Source: Novosphingobium sp. CF614
GTDB lineage: Bacteria; Pseudomonadota; Alphaproteobacteria; Sphingomonadales; Sphingomonadaceae
NCBI RefSeq assembly: GCF_900113255.1
Contig: NZ_FOOR01000009.1
Coordinates: forward strand, 1 to 64,000
DNA: 64,000 nt
Direction of reading: 5' to 3'
Part shown: positions 17,652-27,584 of the stretch, piece by piece
How positions within the stretch are numbered: the stretch's first letter is position 1
How the letters are laid out: the number at the start of each line of letters is the position of its first letter
Made by a program: the position numbers and the translations under genes
The notes under the pieces: generated by a model
Databases searched by the model: none
The model's input: the letters and a program-made list of their open reading frames with translations, nothing else
What the model was told of the DNA's origin: nothing

Positions 17652-17934
17652 AGCGATAGACCAGCGGCTCCATGAATTTCACGATCACCATCAAGCCGAT
17701 AATCAGCACCATCGGAGAGAAATCGATACCGCCGGTGTTCGGCATGATCCGGCGGATGGGATTGAGGATCGGATCGAGAATAGCGTTGAGACCTCGCCAG
17801 ATCGCGGCCACGAACTGATTGTGCAGGTTGACCACGTTGAAGCTTATCAGCAACGAAAGGATGAACCAGACGAGGATGACCGTCTGAAGCACTTGCATGA
17901 GGTATATGAGTGCGTTGAACAGGCCGCCAAGCAT
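17644..17934 (-). CDS. YggT family membrane protein
   Basis: A 96-residue protein with two hydrophobic segments (residues about 8-28 and 70-88) separated by a loop containing [22 protein letters not shown], the YggT signature. Family members act in cell-envelope, osmotic or cell-division functions in different bacteria; none is certain here. The ATG at 17934 is chosen because [10 protein letters not shown] is the normal family start, even though the frame is open upstream. Confidence 0.88.
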   Translation of the reverse strand: MLGGLFNALIYLMQVLQTVILVWFILSLLISFNVVNLHNQFVAAIWRGLNAILDPILNPIRRIMPNTGGIDFSPMVLIIGLMVIVKFMEPLVYRYG

Positions 17935-18043
17935 GGGGTGTCTGACCTTTCTTCGGGTGGGAAATATCTCGCGCTGATAGCCGAGCATGCGCTGCCCGGA
18001 CAAGACCGCGTTCTGCGGCAAGCCCATGGCAGCCGATGAAAAC

Positions 18044-18610
18044 CTATTGCGTCAGCGTGGAAGTCCGCTCGATCCGCCAGTTGAGCTGTTCCTCGCTGGC
18101 GCCGGGCACATCGTTCACGCGGCGGAGAACGATGGTGCCGCGCTTCGAGAGCCGCCCGTCGGCGAAATCGACCACTATCGGTGCCTCGTAGTAGAGCGAG
18201 CCCGCCGCACCCTCGGTATCGCCCTTGCCCACCGCGATCTTCGGGCTGGCCTGGCCGCCGAATTCGACCTGCAACTTTTCCGGCGTCATCTGCGCATCGA
18301 GGCTCCAGGCCTTGGCGGCATCGACCCAGTCGCCGACGCGAATGGCATTGGTGTAGTAGCGCAGCAGCCGTTCCGGATCGCGACGCTCGGTCAGCGCGTC
18401 CATGTCAAGCTTGGCGGCTATCCCGGCGTTCGCGGCGGCCGAGGCATCCACCGAGGGCATTACTTCTGGCTCAGCCGCGTCGGTCGCCTCCCCGCTCGCT
18501 TCCGAGGTCATTTCCGGAACCGGCGGATTCCGGTCGCACGCGGCAAGCAGCAGAACGGTGCCTGGAAGCGCTGCAGCGAACATGGCCTTGATTGCGGCAT
18601 TGGTGCGCAT
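18044..18610 (-). CDS. Putative lipoprotein of unknown function
   Basis: A 188-residue protein with a lipoprotein signal: hydrophobic stretch then LLLAAC, with the lipidated Cys near residue 25. An acidic, Ala/Glu-rich linker follows, then a globular part with RLLRYYTNAIRVGDWVDAA and SLYYEAPIVVDF. It resembles sphingomonad hypothetical lipoproteins. I cannot name a domain. The ATG at 18610 starts the signal peptide cleanly. It lies 47 bases after argB on the same strand. Confidence 0.6.
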   Translation of the reverse strand: MRTNAAIKAMFAAALPGTVLLLAACDRNPPVPEMTSEASGEATDAAEPEVMPSVDASAAANAGIAAKLDMDALTERRDPERLLRYYTNAIRVGDWVDAAKAWSLDAQMTPEKLQVEFGGQASPKIAVGKGDTEGAAGSLYYEAPIVVDFADGRLSKRGTIVLRRVNDVPGASEEQLNWRIERTSTLTQ

Positions 18611-18657
18611 GTGGTTCGAGATACCTTTCAGCCCGAGGGTCCCCCTCACATGGACGC

Positions 18658-19557
18658 CTAGCCCGCGCGGATCAACGTGCCGGCGCCTTCCTGTGTGAAT
18701 ATTTCCAGCAACATGGCATGCGATACCCGTCCGTCAAGCACGACTGCGGCCTCACACCCGGCTTCGACCGCGTGGATGCACGTTTCCAGCTTGGGGATCA
18801 TCCCGCCGGAGATCGTGCCGTCCCGCTGCAAGGCGGTGATGTCGGCCGGCCTGAGATCGGTCAGCAGTTCGCCCTGCTTGTCGAGCACGCCGGCAACGTC
18901 GGTCAGCAGGAACAGCCGCGCCGCACCCAGCGCGGCGGCGATGGCGCCCGCCATGGTATCGGCGTTGATGTTGTACGTCTCGCCGTCCACGCCCGGCGCG
19001 ATCGGCGCGATCACCGGGATCATGCCGGCCGCCGAGATCGTTTCGATCACGCGCGTGTCGATCGTTTCCGGTTCGCCGACGAAGCCCAGGTCGACGATCT
19101 GTTCGATCAGGCTGCCCGGGTCCTTGCGGGTGCGTTCCACCTTGCGCGCGGTGACCATGCCGCCATCCTTGCCGGACACGCCCATGGCCTTGCCACCGGC
19201 CCTGGCGATCCAGCCCACGATTTCCTTGTTGATCGCGCCTGAAAGGACCATCTCGGCCACTTCGGCGGTAGCCTTGTCGGTAACGCGCAGGCCGTCCACG
19301 AACTGGCTTTCGACCCCCACCTTCTTGAGCATCGCGCCGATCTGCGGCCCGCCGCCATGGACCACCACCGGGTTGATGCCGACAGCTTTCAGCAGCACTA
19401 TGTCCTGCGCGAAATCGTGCGCCAGGTCAGGATCGCCCATGGCGTGGCCGCCATACTTCACCACGAAAGTACACCCGGCATAGCGCTGCATGTACGGCAG
19501 TGCGTCGACGAGGGTTTCGGCCTTGGACAGCAAGGCGGGATCGTGCGGATTCGGCAT
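18658..19557 (-). CDS. argB: Acetylglutamate kinase
   Basis: A 299-residue amino-acid kinase that phosphorylates N-acetylglutamate in arginine synthesis. Diagnostic segments are VVKYGGHAM near residue 33, [10 protein letters not shown] near residue 63, [12 protein letters not shown] near residue 198, and LTDVAGVLD. The C-terminal [19 protein letters not shown] is typical of ArgB. The extended N terminus before the KYGGHAM motif resembles the arginine-sensitive forms of the enzyme. No arginine regulatory element was recognised upstream. Confidence 0.97.
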   Translation of the reverse strand: MPNPHDPALLSKAETLVDALPYMQRYAGCTFVVKYGGHAMGDPDLAHDFAQDIVLLKAVGINPVVVHGGGPQIGAMLKKVGVESQFVDGLRVTDKATAEVAEMVLSGAINKEIVGWIARAGGKAMGVSGKDGGMVTARKVERTRKDPGSLIEQIVDLGFVGEPETIDTRVIETISAAGMIPVIAPIAPGVDGETYNINADTMAGAIAAALGAARLFLLTDVAGVLDKQGELLTDLRPADITALQRDGTISGGMIPKLETCIHAVEAGCEAAVVLDGRVSHAMLLEIFTQEGAGTLIRAG

Positions 19558-19709
19558 GGAACGCGCTTTAGCCCCCTTGGCCGATAATTGAAGGGGTTTT
19601 GGCAGCGCCGTCGCATATGTGCAGCCCCCTCCCCTCGTCCGGTTTTACTTGCCGGGCGCACGCCGGGCGTTAGACTCCGCCGACAACCGGCAAGGAAGGC
19701 TTGTTCGCC

Positions 19710-20684
19710 ATGGGTGGTATCGGAAGCACGCTGCTAGCGTTGATCGTCGTCGTGGTGGTATTCCTGATGATGGGCGTGCGGGTGGTCCGGCAGGGCTACG
19801 TCTACACCATCGAACGGCTGGGCAAGTATACGCTGGCGGCGCAGCCGGGCCTGCACATCATCATCCCCTTCGTCGACCGGGTCGGCCAGAAGGTCAACAT
19901 GATGGAGCAGGTGCTCGACATTCCGGGCCAGGAAATCATCACCAAGGACAACGCCATGGTCGGCGTCGACGCGGTGGTGTTCTTCCAGGTGCTCGACGCG
20001 GGCAAGGCCGCCTATGAGGTGCACAACCTCTACATGTCGATCATGGCGCTCACCACCACCAACTTGCGCACGGTAATGGGCTCGATGGACCTCGACGAAA
20101 CACTGTCGAAGCGCGACGAGATCAATGCCAAGCTGCTTTCGGTGATCGACCATGCGACCTCGCCCTGGGGCGTCAAGATCACCCGTATCGAGATCAAGGA
20201 TATTCGCCCGCCGGCCGATATCTCCAACGCCATGGCCCGCCAGATGAAGGCCGAGCGCGAGAAGCGCGCGCAAATCCTGGAGGCCGAGGGCATGCGCGCC
20301 TCGGAAATCCTGCGCGCCGAGGGTGAGAAGCAAGGCCAGATCCTCCAGGCCGAGGGCCGCCGCGAGGCCGCGTTCCGCGATGCCGAGGCGCGCGAGCGCG
20401 CGGCCGCCGCCGAAGCCAAGGCCACCCAACTGGTGAGCGACGCGATCGCCCAGTCGGGCAGCCAGGCGATCAACTACTTCATCGCGCAGAAGTACACCGA
20501 GGCGGTGGCCGCCTTCGCGACTTCGCCCAATGCCAAGACCATCCTGTTCCCGGTCGAGGCGACGCAGTTGATCGGCACCCTGGGCGGCATCGGCGAACTG
20601 GCGAAGGAGGCGCTGTCCGGCCCCTCATCACCCGCCGCGCCGCCGCGCCGCCCCTCCACGGTTCCGCCCAGCGGGGGCCGTTAG
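19710..20684 (+). CDS. SPFH/stomatin-like membrane protein (QmcA type)
   Basis: A 324-residue protein with one N-terminal membrane segment (residues about 5-22) and a band-7/SPFH domain ([37 protein letters not shown]). A long charged Ala/Glu/Arg coiled coil follows (about residues 185-250). It ends in a Pro/Ser-rich tail. QmcA-like proteins form cages or scaffolds in detergent-resistant membrane patches. AAGGAAGG precedes the ATG at 19710. The NfeD gene follows after 27 bases; the pair is a conserved unit. Confidence 0.92.
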   Translation: MGGIGSTLLALIVVVVVFLMMGVRVVRQGYVYTIERLGKYTLAAQPGLHIIIPFVDRVGQKVNMMEQVLDIPGQEIITKDNAMVGVDAVVFFQVLDAGKAAYEVHNLYMSIMALTTTNLRTVMGSMDLDETLSKRDEINAKLLSVIDHATSPWGVKITRIEIKDIRPPADISNAMARQMKAEREKRAQILEAEGMRASEILRAEGEKQGQILQAEGRREAAFRDAEARERAAAAEAKATQLVSDAIAQSGSQAINYFIAQKYTEAVAAFATSPNAKTILFPVEATQLIGTLGGIGELAKEALSGPSSPAAPPRRPSTVPPSGGR

Positions 20685-20711
20685 GCCGGAATTTCATGAA
20701 CGGGGACGGCG

Positions 20712-21158
20712 ATGGAAACCCTCGAAAACCTTGATCCGCACTACGCCTGGCTGGCGATCGGGTTGGTGCTGGCGGTCGCCGAAATGGCGATTCCCGGCGT
20801 TTTCCTGATCTGGATGGCGGGCGCGGCCCTGATGACCGGTGTCGTCGCTTGGGTGGTGCCGATCGGCGTGCCGCTGCAAGTGGTGCTCTTCGCCGTGCTT
20901 TCGATCATCGCCGTCTTCACCGGCCGCCGCTATATCGCCGCGCATCCGGTGGTAAGCGCCGATCCCAAGATGAACGACCGCGGCGCCCGCGTGGTGGGCG
21001 AGATGGTGGTCGTGACCCAGGCGATCGAGGGCGGGCAAGGCCGGGTCAAGCTGGGCGACAGCGAATGGCTCGCCAAGGGCGCCGACGCGGTGGTTGGCAC
21101 GCGGCTGCGGGTGGCCGGGCACGATGGCGTGGTGCTGATGGTGGAAGCGCCGAAGTAG
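20712..21158 (+). CDS. NfeD family membrane protein (YbbJ type)
   Basis: A 148-residue short NfeD: two or three hydrophobic helices (residues about 15-75), then a small OB-fold domain with GARVVGEMVVVTQAI, GRVKLGDSEWLAKG and TRLRVAGHDGVVLMV. The protease domain of long NfeD proteins is absent. It is thought to work with its SPFH neighbour in membrane organisation. Confidence 0.92.
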   Translation: METLENLDPHYAWLAIGLVLAVAEMAIPGVFLIWMAGAALMTGVVAWVVPIGVPLQVVLFAVLSIIAVFTGRRYIAAHPVVSADPKMNDRGARVVGEMVVVTQAIEGGQGRVKLGDSEWLAKGADAVVGTRLRVAGHDGVVLMVEAPK

Positions 21159-21199
21159 AGCGCGCGCCGCGGGTTGCGCCAGTGGCGGTTGATTGACTC

Positions 21200-21225
21200 G
21201 TCTTCCCGGTGTTCGCCGGGACGAC
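21200..21225. terminator. Imperfect hairpin between convergent genes
   Basis: CCCGG (21205-21209) pairs with CCGGG (21216-21220), extended outward with a two-base mismatch to GTC/GAC. It lies between the NfeD gene (+) and the metallopeptidase gene (-) and could serve both. A relative of the stem is seen at 36481-36509. Confidence 0.4.
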
Positions 21226-21267
21226 TTCCGCCGGTCGGTGGTCGGCCGGAACTGGCGCAGACATCGG

Positions 21268-22605
21268 TCAATCGGCGGGCTGCGCCAGTTCCAGCCACAG
21301 CGCCTGGCCCAACTCGAGGTCGGCCTGCCGGGGTTCGCTTGCCGCCGGCGAGCTGCCGCGATAGCCGGTCGGCCGGGTGTCGACGAACTTGCGGATCGCG
21401 GTCATGGTCTTTTCAACCGGGACGCCGCCGATCCGGCCATCGCCCAGGCGCTGGGCCAGGACCAGGGCGGCGATGGCATCGAAGTTCGGATTGGTAAGCC
21501 CGGCGCCCTGCACAGCCCTGCCCAGCAGGGCGGTGACGTTGACTTCGTTGATCGTGAACAGCGCCCCAAGCTTCGCCTGACCGCAGGCGAGACCGAACAC
21601 CAGATCAATCATACGCGCGGCGTCGGACGCGAATGCGGTGAAGTCGCCCTGGTCGGGATAGGCCGCGTTCCAGCGCTGGCGCAGCTCATCGGCGCGCGGG
21701 CTGTTCCGCCGGGCGAGCGCGCCGAGTGCGATCTCCATGCGCAGGCCGCGCGGCGGGTAGCGCCCGCCGACCCGGGTTTCGGCAGCGAGACGGTCGGGCG
21801 CGATGGCCAGCAGCGTCGCCAGGCCGCCGACGAAGCCGTCCGCGGCCGCCGCCACGCCGAACAGGTCGGCGAAGACTTCCTCGCGCCATCCCTGCCACAG
21901 CGCCGCCCCCTGCTGCCAGGTCGCCGCGTCGATCGCCGCCCGCAGCGCGCCGTCGAACCCGAAGTCGGCCGCGACGATGTGGCCGACTTCGTGGGCGACC
22001 ACCAGCAGTCCCGGCGGGCTGCTGGCATAGAGCCAGGGCAGCGAGACGAGCGGCAGTGGCAACCGCGCCAGCATCTGCTCGAAGGCCTCGTCCTCCAGGA
22101 CGCGCGCGGTGCCGCTTTCGGCGAAGTGGAGTTCGTTGGCGAAGCTGCGGTCGCGGGCCATGGCGAACGGGCTCCACATCTCGCTGAAATAGACCAGCGG
22201 CGGTTCGCGCGGGGCCTGCGGCGCGCAGGCCTTCTGCACCGGCCGGTAGCAGTCCCAGGCGAAATCGTCCGCCAGGCGCAGCATCTGGCCGAGCGAGGGA
22301 TGATCGCGGAACATGTACTTGCTTCGAAAGTAGGACCAGATGCCGTTCGCAGCGAGCAGCGCGCGCTCGAAGGTGTCAAGCGCGCGCCAGCCCGCCGCAT
22401 CCTCGCCGAGGTCTTGCGCGCCCTCGTCCGCCTTGCCGAGCAGGCCGCCGATGGTGCGCCCCAGGCGCTCGAGCTGGCTGCGGTAGCGCTTCCAGGTTTC
22501 CTCGTCCCGTGCGCGGCCGCACCACGCGTCAAGCTCTGCACGCAAGGCCGCGCTGCTGGCACGGGCCTGGTCCAGGCGGATCGCGAACGGGGCCGGGCCG
22601 CTCAT
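21268..22605 (-). CDS. HExxH zinc metallopeptidase of the CHAT/STAND operon
   Basis: A 445-residue protein of no family I can name. It has the zinc motif HEVGH at residues 205-209 and a third-ligand pattern EEVFAD with E243 and D247, 34 residues later, as in gluzincins. The N-terminal 190 residues are helical (LERLGRTIGGLLGK and neighbours). The helical C-terminal half has LLAIAPDRLAAETRVGGRYPP. No signal peptide is present, so it should act in the cytoplasm. The ATG at 22605 overlaps the stop of the STAND gene (ATGA), so it is the third gene of a coupled operon. Context suggests an effector that is activated or processed by the CHAT/STAND proteins; this is inference. Confidence 0.75.
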   Translation of the reverse strand: MSGPAPFAIRLDQARASSAALRAELDAWCGRARDEETWKRYRSQLERLGRTIGGLLGKADEGAQDLGEDAAGWRALDTFERALLAANGIWSYFRSKYMFRDHPSLGQMLRLADDFAWDCYRPVQKACAPQAPREPPLVYFSEMWSPFAMARDRSFANELHFAESGTARVLEDEAFEQMLARLPLPLVSLPWLYASSPPGLLVVAHEVGHIVAADFGFDGALRAAIDAATWQQGAALWQGWREEVFADLFGVAAAADGFVGGLATLLAIAPDRLAAETRVGGRYPPRGLRMEIALGALARRNSPRADELRQRWNAAYPDQGDFTAFASDAARMIDLVFGLACGQAKLGALFTINEVNVTALLGRAVQGAGLTNPNFDAIAALVLAQRLGDGRIGGVPVEKTMTAIRKFVDTRPTGYRGSSPAASEPRQADLELGQALWLELAQPAD

Positions 22606-25600
22606 GAAGGCGTCAGCGCCATGGCGTCGGGATCGGGGCACCACAGCGCCGAGGCGCGCGGCCAGTAGAACTGCCCGGGCGGGCCTTCGGGATCGAACGG
22701 AATCGAGCGCGTCGCCTCGAACACGTCGGCCACGCTCGCGCCGCTTACCAGCGCGTCGACCAGGCTCGACCAGTTCCTTTCACCGTCCTGCATCGGCGAA
22801 AGGCCAGTGGCGATCAGCCCCCGCATCAGGTTGGGATCGTAGAGCGCTTCGGCGAAGGCATTGCGCTGCACCAGCATTTCCGCGTCGGCGATATCGTGCC
22901 CGGCGCTGACGATCTCCAGGACGACCAGCGGACGCGAGCCGAGCGAATGCAGCATGGCCTCCAGGTGCCGGCCCAGCACCGGATCGGATCCGCCACCGAA
23001 CGACGATTTCACGAAAGCCCGATCACCGAACGAGAAATCGAGCGCGAAGCCGCCCTTGGCCTCCTGCATGGTCGCGAGCAGGTGGACCACGTCGATCCGT
23101 AAATGGGCGAAATCGCGCGCGAGGCGGACGATATCGTCTTCCAGCAACTCGCCGATCTGCAGGACATCCCCGGGACAACGGCGAAAATAGATGTCGGCCA
23201 GCCTGTCCACCAGGCCGAACGAAGACGTATTGGCCTCGAACCGCGATCGCCGGCGCGGCAGCAGCACGCGGCCACGTTCGGGCGGACCATGGGCCGACGG
23301 CGAATATCGCCGCACGCCTTCGCGGCGCGGCGCCCGGCGGATCACCCCGGCATCGTCCAGCGCGGTGCTCAGTTCCCAGGGCAGCGCGCTCGCCAGCGTG
23401 CCTTCGAGTTTCCGCGGGACATTGAGCTTCACCCTGGCCCCGCGCGGAACCGTATCGAGCCAGGCCATATCGGCCAGTTCCTTGCGGATTGCCGCCGGGT
23501 TCTTCAGCCATTCCTGGATCCATTCGCCGATCTGCCGAACATAGGCGGCCGGCGCCATCAACTGTTCCCGGGACTCCAGGATCGACGCGCTGAGATCCTG
23601 TTCGATCCATGCCTCCCCTTCGGTATCCGCATCCGGTGCCCCGCTCTCCTCCGGTTCCTCATCGGAGGCATCGGCGAAAGGCGCCAGGCCGACGCCGCTC
23701 GGCGCCAGCGGCGCGGCGCCGTCGCGAAGGCCGACTGGCAGGCCCATCCGTTTCGCCGCGAGATCCTGGATCTCGACAATGCGCTCGCTCCACCCGCTCG
23801 GCTCGCTGTTCCGGGAAAAATACAGGCCCGCCCGGTCCATGGCGCGCAAGGCCCCAGCCCAATCTCCCCGCGCGGCGCGTTCCTCCCCCTGGAGCACCGC
23901 CGCAACGGCGGTGAGACCTTCGGCGGCGGCCGAGACGAACTTCCCAGGAGGCCGATCGGCCAACAGTTCGAACCGCATTTCGAACCCAAGCCTGCCGCGA
24001 CAACGCTCGTATTCGATCGCGCAGACGAGCATGGCCGGCTCCACGTCCGCGTCGAGCGGCTTCGCCACCAGCGTCCGGGCCTTGTCGGTCATGCCGGCCA
24101 GGCGCAGCAGGTCGGCCTGGCGCGCCCGCTCGAGCAGGGCGGTCGGCGAGCGGCGATCGATGGCGGGCAGGCGCTTCAGCAGCGCTTCCCTGTCGACCGC
24201 GCCCGCCGGGAACGGCGCCGCGCGATCGGCGGCCGGCTCCAGCGCCTTGTAGAACGCTTCGGGTGCCGGCAGGGTATCGTTCAGCACCTCCCTGAACAGA
24301 TGGTCGAGGCGCCCCTCGGCCAGGCCGAAGCTGGTGACGGCCAGCATCCAGAGCGAAGAGCGCAGGACCTGCCTGACGGCGAGCGGATCCAGGTGCAGGA
24401 CCATCGCTTCCGCCATTTCACCCCCGCGCAGCAGGCCGGCCCAGTTTCGCAGCGCCACCATCTGCACTTCGTAATCAGGCTCGATCCGGCGCCCCCGCGA
24501 CATCGTTCCCGTATCCAGCAGCCGCTGGGCGAGGCCGGGATTGCGCATCCCGCGCAAGGCGGCCCGGGCGCGCAGCAGCAGGCAATCCAGGACTTTTCCC
24601 GAGGAAGCCGCGTTGTCGGTGGATTCAATCAGCCGGTCGGCGTGGCGGAAGAGATCTTCCGACCAGGTGAAATTGCCCGCGAGCGCCGCCGCGAAGCCCG
24701 CCTTGGCATAAGCATCGATGCGCGTGCCGGCGCCGATCTCGGGCGCGTCCCACAGCGCCATCACCGCGGCCGCCGCCGCGTCCAGATCCTGGGCGACCAG
24801 CGCGCGGTCGAGCAGCAGCATCAGCAGCATCTCGTCATCGCGGGGATCGGCGAGCGGGCGCTTGAATTTGTCGAGGATGAGCGCGGCGCCGCGCGGATCG
24901 TGAGCCAGCAAGGCATTGGCGGCTTCGCGCAGTTGAAAGCCGTCGAGCCGGCCCGCGTCGACCTTGCCCACCGCGCGCAGGCTGCCCCAGGCCCGCTCGA
25001 GATCCTCCGCCTCCTTCGCGACATCAAGGGCATTGGCGGCGCGGCGCAGGGCCCTTGCGCCGGTCCTGCGCTTGCCGCCGGCCTTGCCGATCGAGAGCAA
25101 GGCGGACCGGGCCCGGTCAAGGCTTTGCGCCTCCCTGGCGATGTCGTTCATCCAGAACGCCAGATCGACGCCGTCCAGCGTGAGCAGCGTCGTGCGGCGC
25201 TTCATGCCGCGCGCCGATGCGATCTGCTCCATGGCCTCGTGCCAGGCGGCCCAGTCATGCACCAGGCTCTGGCGCCACGCCGTCGCCAGCTTCAGGTAGA
25301 CCGGCGCCTCGGGAGCCAGGGTGCCGATGCCGGACGGCGGGTTCAGACCGCTCCTGTCCATCATCACATCGGCCAGCGCGACATAGGCCGGATCGACCCG
25401 GCCGACGGCAAGCTCCAGCGCATGCTCGACATGGTTGGCGATTCCCGCGCGCAGCGCATGGTCCTCTCCCCGCATGAGGATGGCCTGTTCCACCATCGCC
25501 CGCGCGATGATGATATGCGAATCCGCCACCAGGGCCGGATCGCACCCATCGTATTCCTTGGCCTGGATCTCGCGGGCGACGGCGATCAGCGCCTCGCAGC

Positions 25601-27584
25601 CGAACTTGCACGCCTCCTCCATCGCGGCCTGCCAGGTTTCGAGGCCCTTCCGCGAGTCCAGCTGATAATGGTGAAAGACCAGCAGCGCCTGCGCGGCGGC
25701 CCACTGATCGCGGTCCTTCGCCAATCCCCTGGCGTAAGCGATGGCGCGTTCGTGGAGCCGGACGTAGACCCGCTGGTGCGCGAGCAGCTTGCGCGTCGGC
25801 TCCACCACTTCGGGATGGAGGCGCACCACCGCGCCGCCGCTGTCCACCGAAATCCAGCCGCGATCGCTGGCATAGCCGCGCAGCCGATCCAGCAGCGCCT
25901 CGGCATCGAGCCCCTTCGCCGCCTCCGGATCGCGGCGCCAGATATCCTCGCCCTTGTAGGTTCCCAGCGCGTCGCGATCGACCTGGTCGTAGCCGGCCCC
26001 GCCGGCAAGAACCTCGCGCAGTTCCGGCAGCAGGACATTCTCCAGGAAACCGCGATCGAGCTGGCGCGCCACCACCGCATAGCGGATCAGCCAGCGCAGC
26101 GACTGGTCCTGGATACGCAGGATGACCCGCTCGATAAGGTAGGCAAGGTCGACGCTTTCCATGCGCAGGACCCGCTCCACGTCCATGCCCGGATCGTTGC
26201 GGATGATCTGGCCAAGCAGCGAGAGCTTGAAGGGATTGAACCGCGCCGTGCCGTCAGGCCCCGCCACCTCCTCGACGGCGACGCGTTCCAGCATGGCCCG
26301 GCGCAGGTCGGGCGAGGCAATGCCCTCGATACGCTCGAGATAGGCCTCCGCCTCGGCCGGGGAGAAGCGATCGAGTTCATGCACGGTAACGGCGTCGCGC
26401 AGCTCTTCGGGCAGGCCGGCGGTGAAGTCATATCGGCCCGACAGGATCAGCTTGAGCCGGGGCATCCCGGTGCGCAACCGCGCGATCTGCTGGACCAGCC
26501 GGCGGAGCCAGGCCGCCTGGGTACGCGTCGCGTCCTCCAGCGTATCGAGCACCACGACGATCGCGCGCTCGATCCTGATGCTGTCGAGCCGGGAAAGCAC
26601 CCCGTCGAGCAGGACTTCGTTCCATCCCGGCTCGCTGGAAATGCCGTCCAGATCGCTGACGATCATCTGCAAGCCGGTGTCGGGCAGCTGGCGGTCTATC
26701 TGCCGCAGGATATCGGCCATCGCGCGCAATGGGTATTCTACCAGGCTGTCCAGCCGGTAATCGTCGAAATCGATCCGCGCGCAGATCGCGCTGTTGGATG
26801 TTTCCAGCAAGTGGCGCGAAATCAGCCAGCGCAGGAACGTGGTCTTGCCCACCCCGCCGCTCGCATGGAGATGCCAGATCCATCGCTGATCGGCGGCAAG
26901 GACGGCACCGAAGGACCGGAACGCCACCTCGCGCTCGAAGAAACGGGCGGTCAACTGGTAGTCCCTGCGGAACAGCGATCGTCCCGCGAAAAAAGCCTCC
27001 GCCTCCCGCACCGCCGTAAAGAGCGGCGTATTGGTGGCCGGCGGAGGGCGCCGCACGGCTTGCAGGATGGCATTGAGCTGGGGAATGTCCATCCGCGCCG
27101 CCGCTTCGCCGAACGCCGCGCGAAACAGTTCGGCCACGTTGCCTGCCCCGGCCAGATGCGCGTGGTAGATCTGGTCGAGCGGATTGGCGATGCCGGCGAA
27201 ATAGCGCTCCAGCTCCAGGTGCCAGGCCTGGTGCGCCGCCGGGTCCGACCGGGCCCAGTCGAGATCCCGCTCGAACGCGGCATCGCCGGCCCAGCCGAAC
27301 CGGCCGGCGCCGTGCGCGACCAGGCGATCGGGCAGGAACCAGGGACGCTCCGGGCCCACCAGCTCGCGGAACGGCGGCGCCGATGGCAGCGCGGCGAACT
27401 TTGCCTCATACAGCGCCTCGTCGATCCAGCGCACGCCGGCCAGGTGGTTGCCGAACGCGAAGCTGGTATCGCCCGACTGGGCATCGGCCAGGCGCGAGGT
27501 CGCCAGCGCCACGTTACCCTGCGATTCCTCCAGCAATGCCTTGAGGCGATCGAGCGCCTCGGCCATTTCCGAGCCGGTGCTCAT
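22602..27584 (-). CDS. Giant STAND-like NTPase with degenerate CHAT-like C terminus
   Basis: A 1660-residue protein. A unique N-terminal helical region (1 to about 235) is followed by a P-loop NTPase: Walker A GGVGKTT with K247, Walker B VVVLDTLED with D347, then a LILSGRYDF sensor segment and a winged-helix-like region. Residues about 640-1300 are alpha-helical repeats. The C-terminal part (about 1340-1660) follows the CHAT order: ALPWEL, VVHLL (H1501), VVLEIV, and a final SGASVADVFEATRS helix. Compared with the neighbouring CHAT protein, the active His is Thr (1505) and the active Cys is Val (1559), so it looks proteolytically dead. The ATG at 27584 overlaps the CHAT stop; an upstream extension is only a shadow of that gene. 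Confidence 0.8.
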   Translation of the reverse strand: MSTGSEMAEALDRLKALLEESQGNVALATSRLADAQSGDTSFAFGNHLAGVRWIDEALYEAKFAALPSAPPFRELVGPERPWFLPDRLVAHGAGRFGWAGDAAFERDLDWARSDPAAHQAWHLELERYFAGIANPLDQIYHAHLAGAGNVAELFRAAFGEAAARMDIPQLNAILQAVRRPPPATNTPLFTAVREAEAFFAGRSLFRRDYQLTARFFEREVAFRSFGAVLAADQRWIWHLHASGGVGKTTFLRWLISRHLLETSNSAICARIDFDDYRLDSLVEYPLRAMADILRQIDRQLPDTGLQMIVSDLDGISSEPGWNEVLLDGVLSRLDSIRIERAIVVVLDTLEDATRTQAAWLRRLVQQIARLRTGMPRLKLILSGRYDFTAGLPEELRDAVTVHELDRFSPAEAEAYLERIEGIASPDLRRAMLERVAVEEVAGPDGTARFNPFKLSLLGQIIRNDPGMDVERVLRMESVDLAYLIERVILRIQDQSLRWLIRYAVVARQLDRGFLENVLLPELREVLAGGAGYDQVDRDALGTYKGEDIWRRDPEAAKGLDAEALLDRLRGYASDRGWISVDSGGAVVRLHPEVVEPTRKLLAHQRVYVRLHERAIAYARGLAKDRDQWAAAQALLVFHHYQLDSRKGLETWQAAMEEACKFGCEALIAVAREIQAKEYDGCDPALVADSHIIIARAMVEQAILMRGEDHALRAGIANHVEHALELAVGRVDPAYVALADVMMDRSGLNPPSGIGTLAPEAPVYLKLATAWRQSLVHDWAAWHEAMEQIASARGMKRRTTLLTLDGVDLAFWMNDIAREAQSLDRARSALLSIGKAGGKRRTGARALRRAANALDVAKEAEDLERAWGSLRAVGKVDAGRLDGFQLREAANALLAHDPRGAALILDKFKRPLADPRDDEMLLMLLLDRALVAQDLDAAAAAVMALWDAPEIGAGTRIDAYAKAGFAAALAGNFTWSEDLFRHADRLIESTDNAASSGKVLDCLLLRARAALRGMRNPGLAQRLLDTGTMSRGRRIEPDYEVQMVALRNWAGLLRGGEMAEAMVLHLDPLAVRQVLRSSLWMLAVTSFGLAEGRLDHLFREVLNDTLPAPEAFYKALEPAADRAAPFPAGAVDREALLKRLPAIDRRSPTALLERARQADLLRLAGMTDKARTLVAKPLDADVEPAMLVCAIEYERCRGRLGFEMRFELLADRPPGKFVSAAAEGLTAVAAVLQGEERAARGDWAGALRAMDRAGLYFSRNSEPSGWSERIVEIQDLAAKRMGLPVGLRDGAAPLAPSGVGLAPFADASDEEPEESGAPDADTEGEAWIEQDLSASILESREQLMAPAAYVRQIGEWIQEWLKNPAAIRKELADMAWLDTVPRGARVKLNVPRKLEGTLASALPWELSTALDDAGVIRRAPRREGVRRYSPSAHGPPERGRVLLPRRRSRFEANTSSFGLVDRLADIYFRRCPGDVLQIGELLEDDIVRLARDFAHLRIDVVHLLATMQEAKGGFALDFSFGDRAFVKSSFGGGSDPVLGRHLEAMLHSLGSRPLVVLEIVSAGHDIADAEMLVQRNAFAEALYDPNLMRGLIATGLSPMQDGERNWSSLVDALVSGASVADVFEATRSIPFDPEGPPGQFYWPRASALWCPDPDAMALTPS

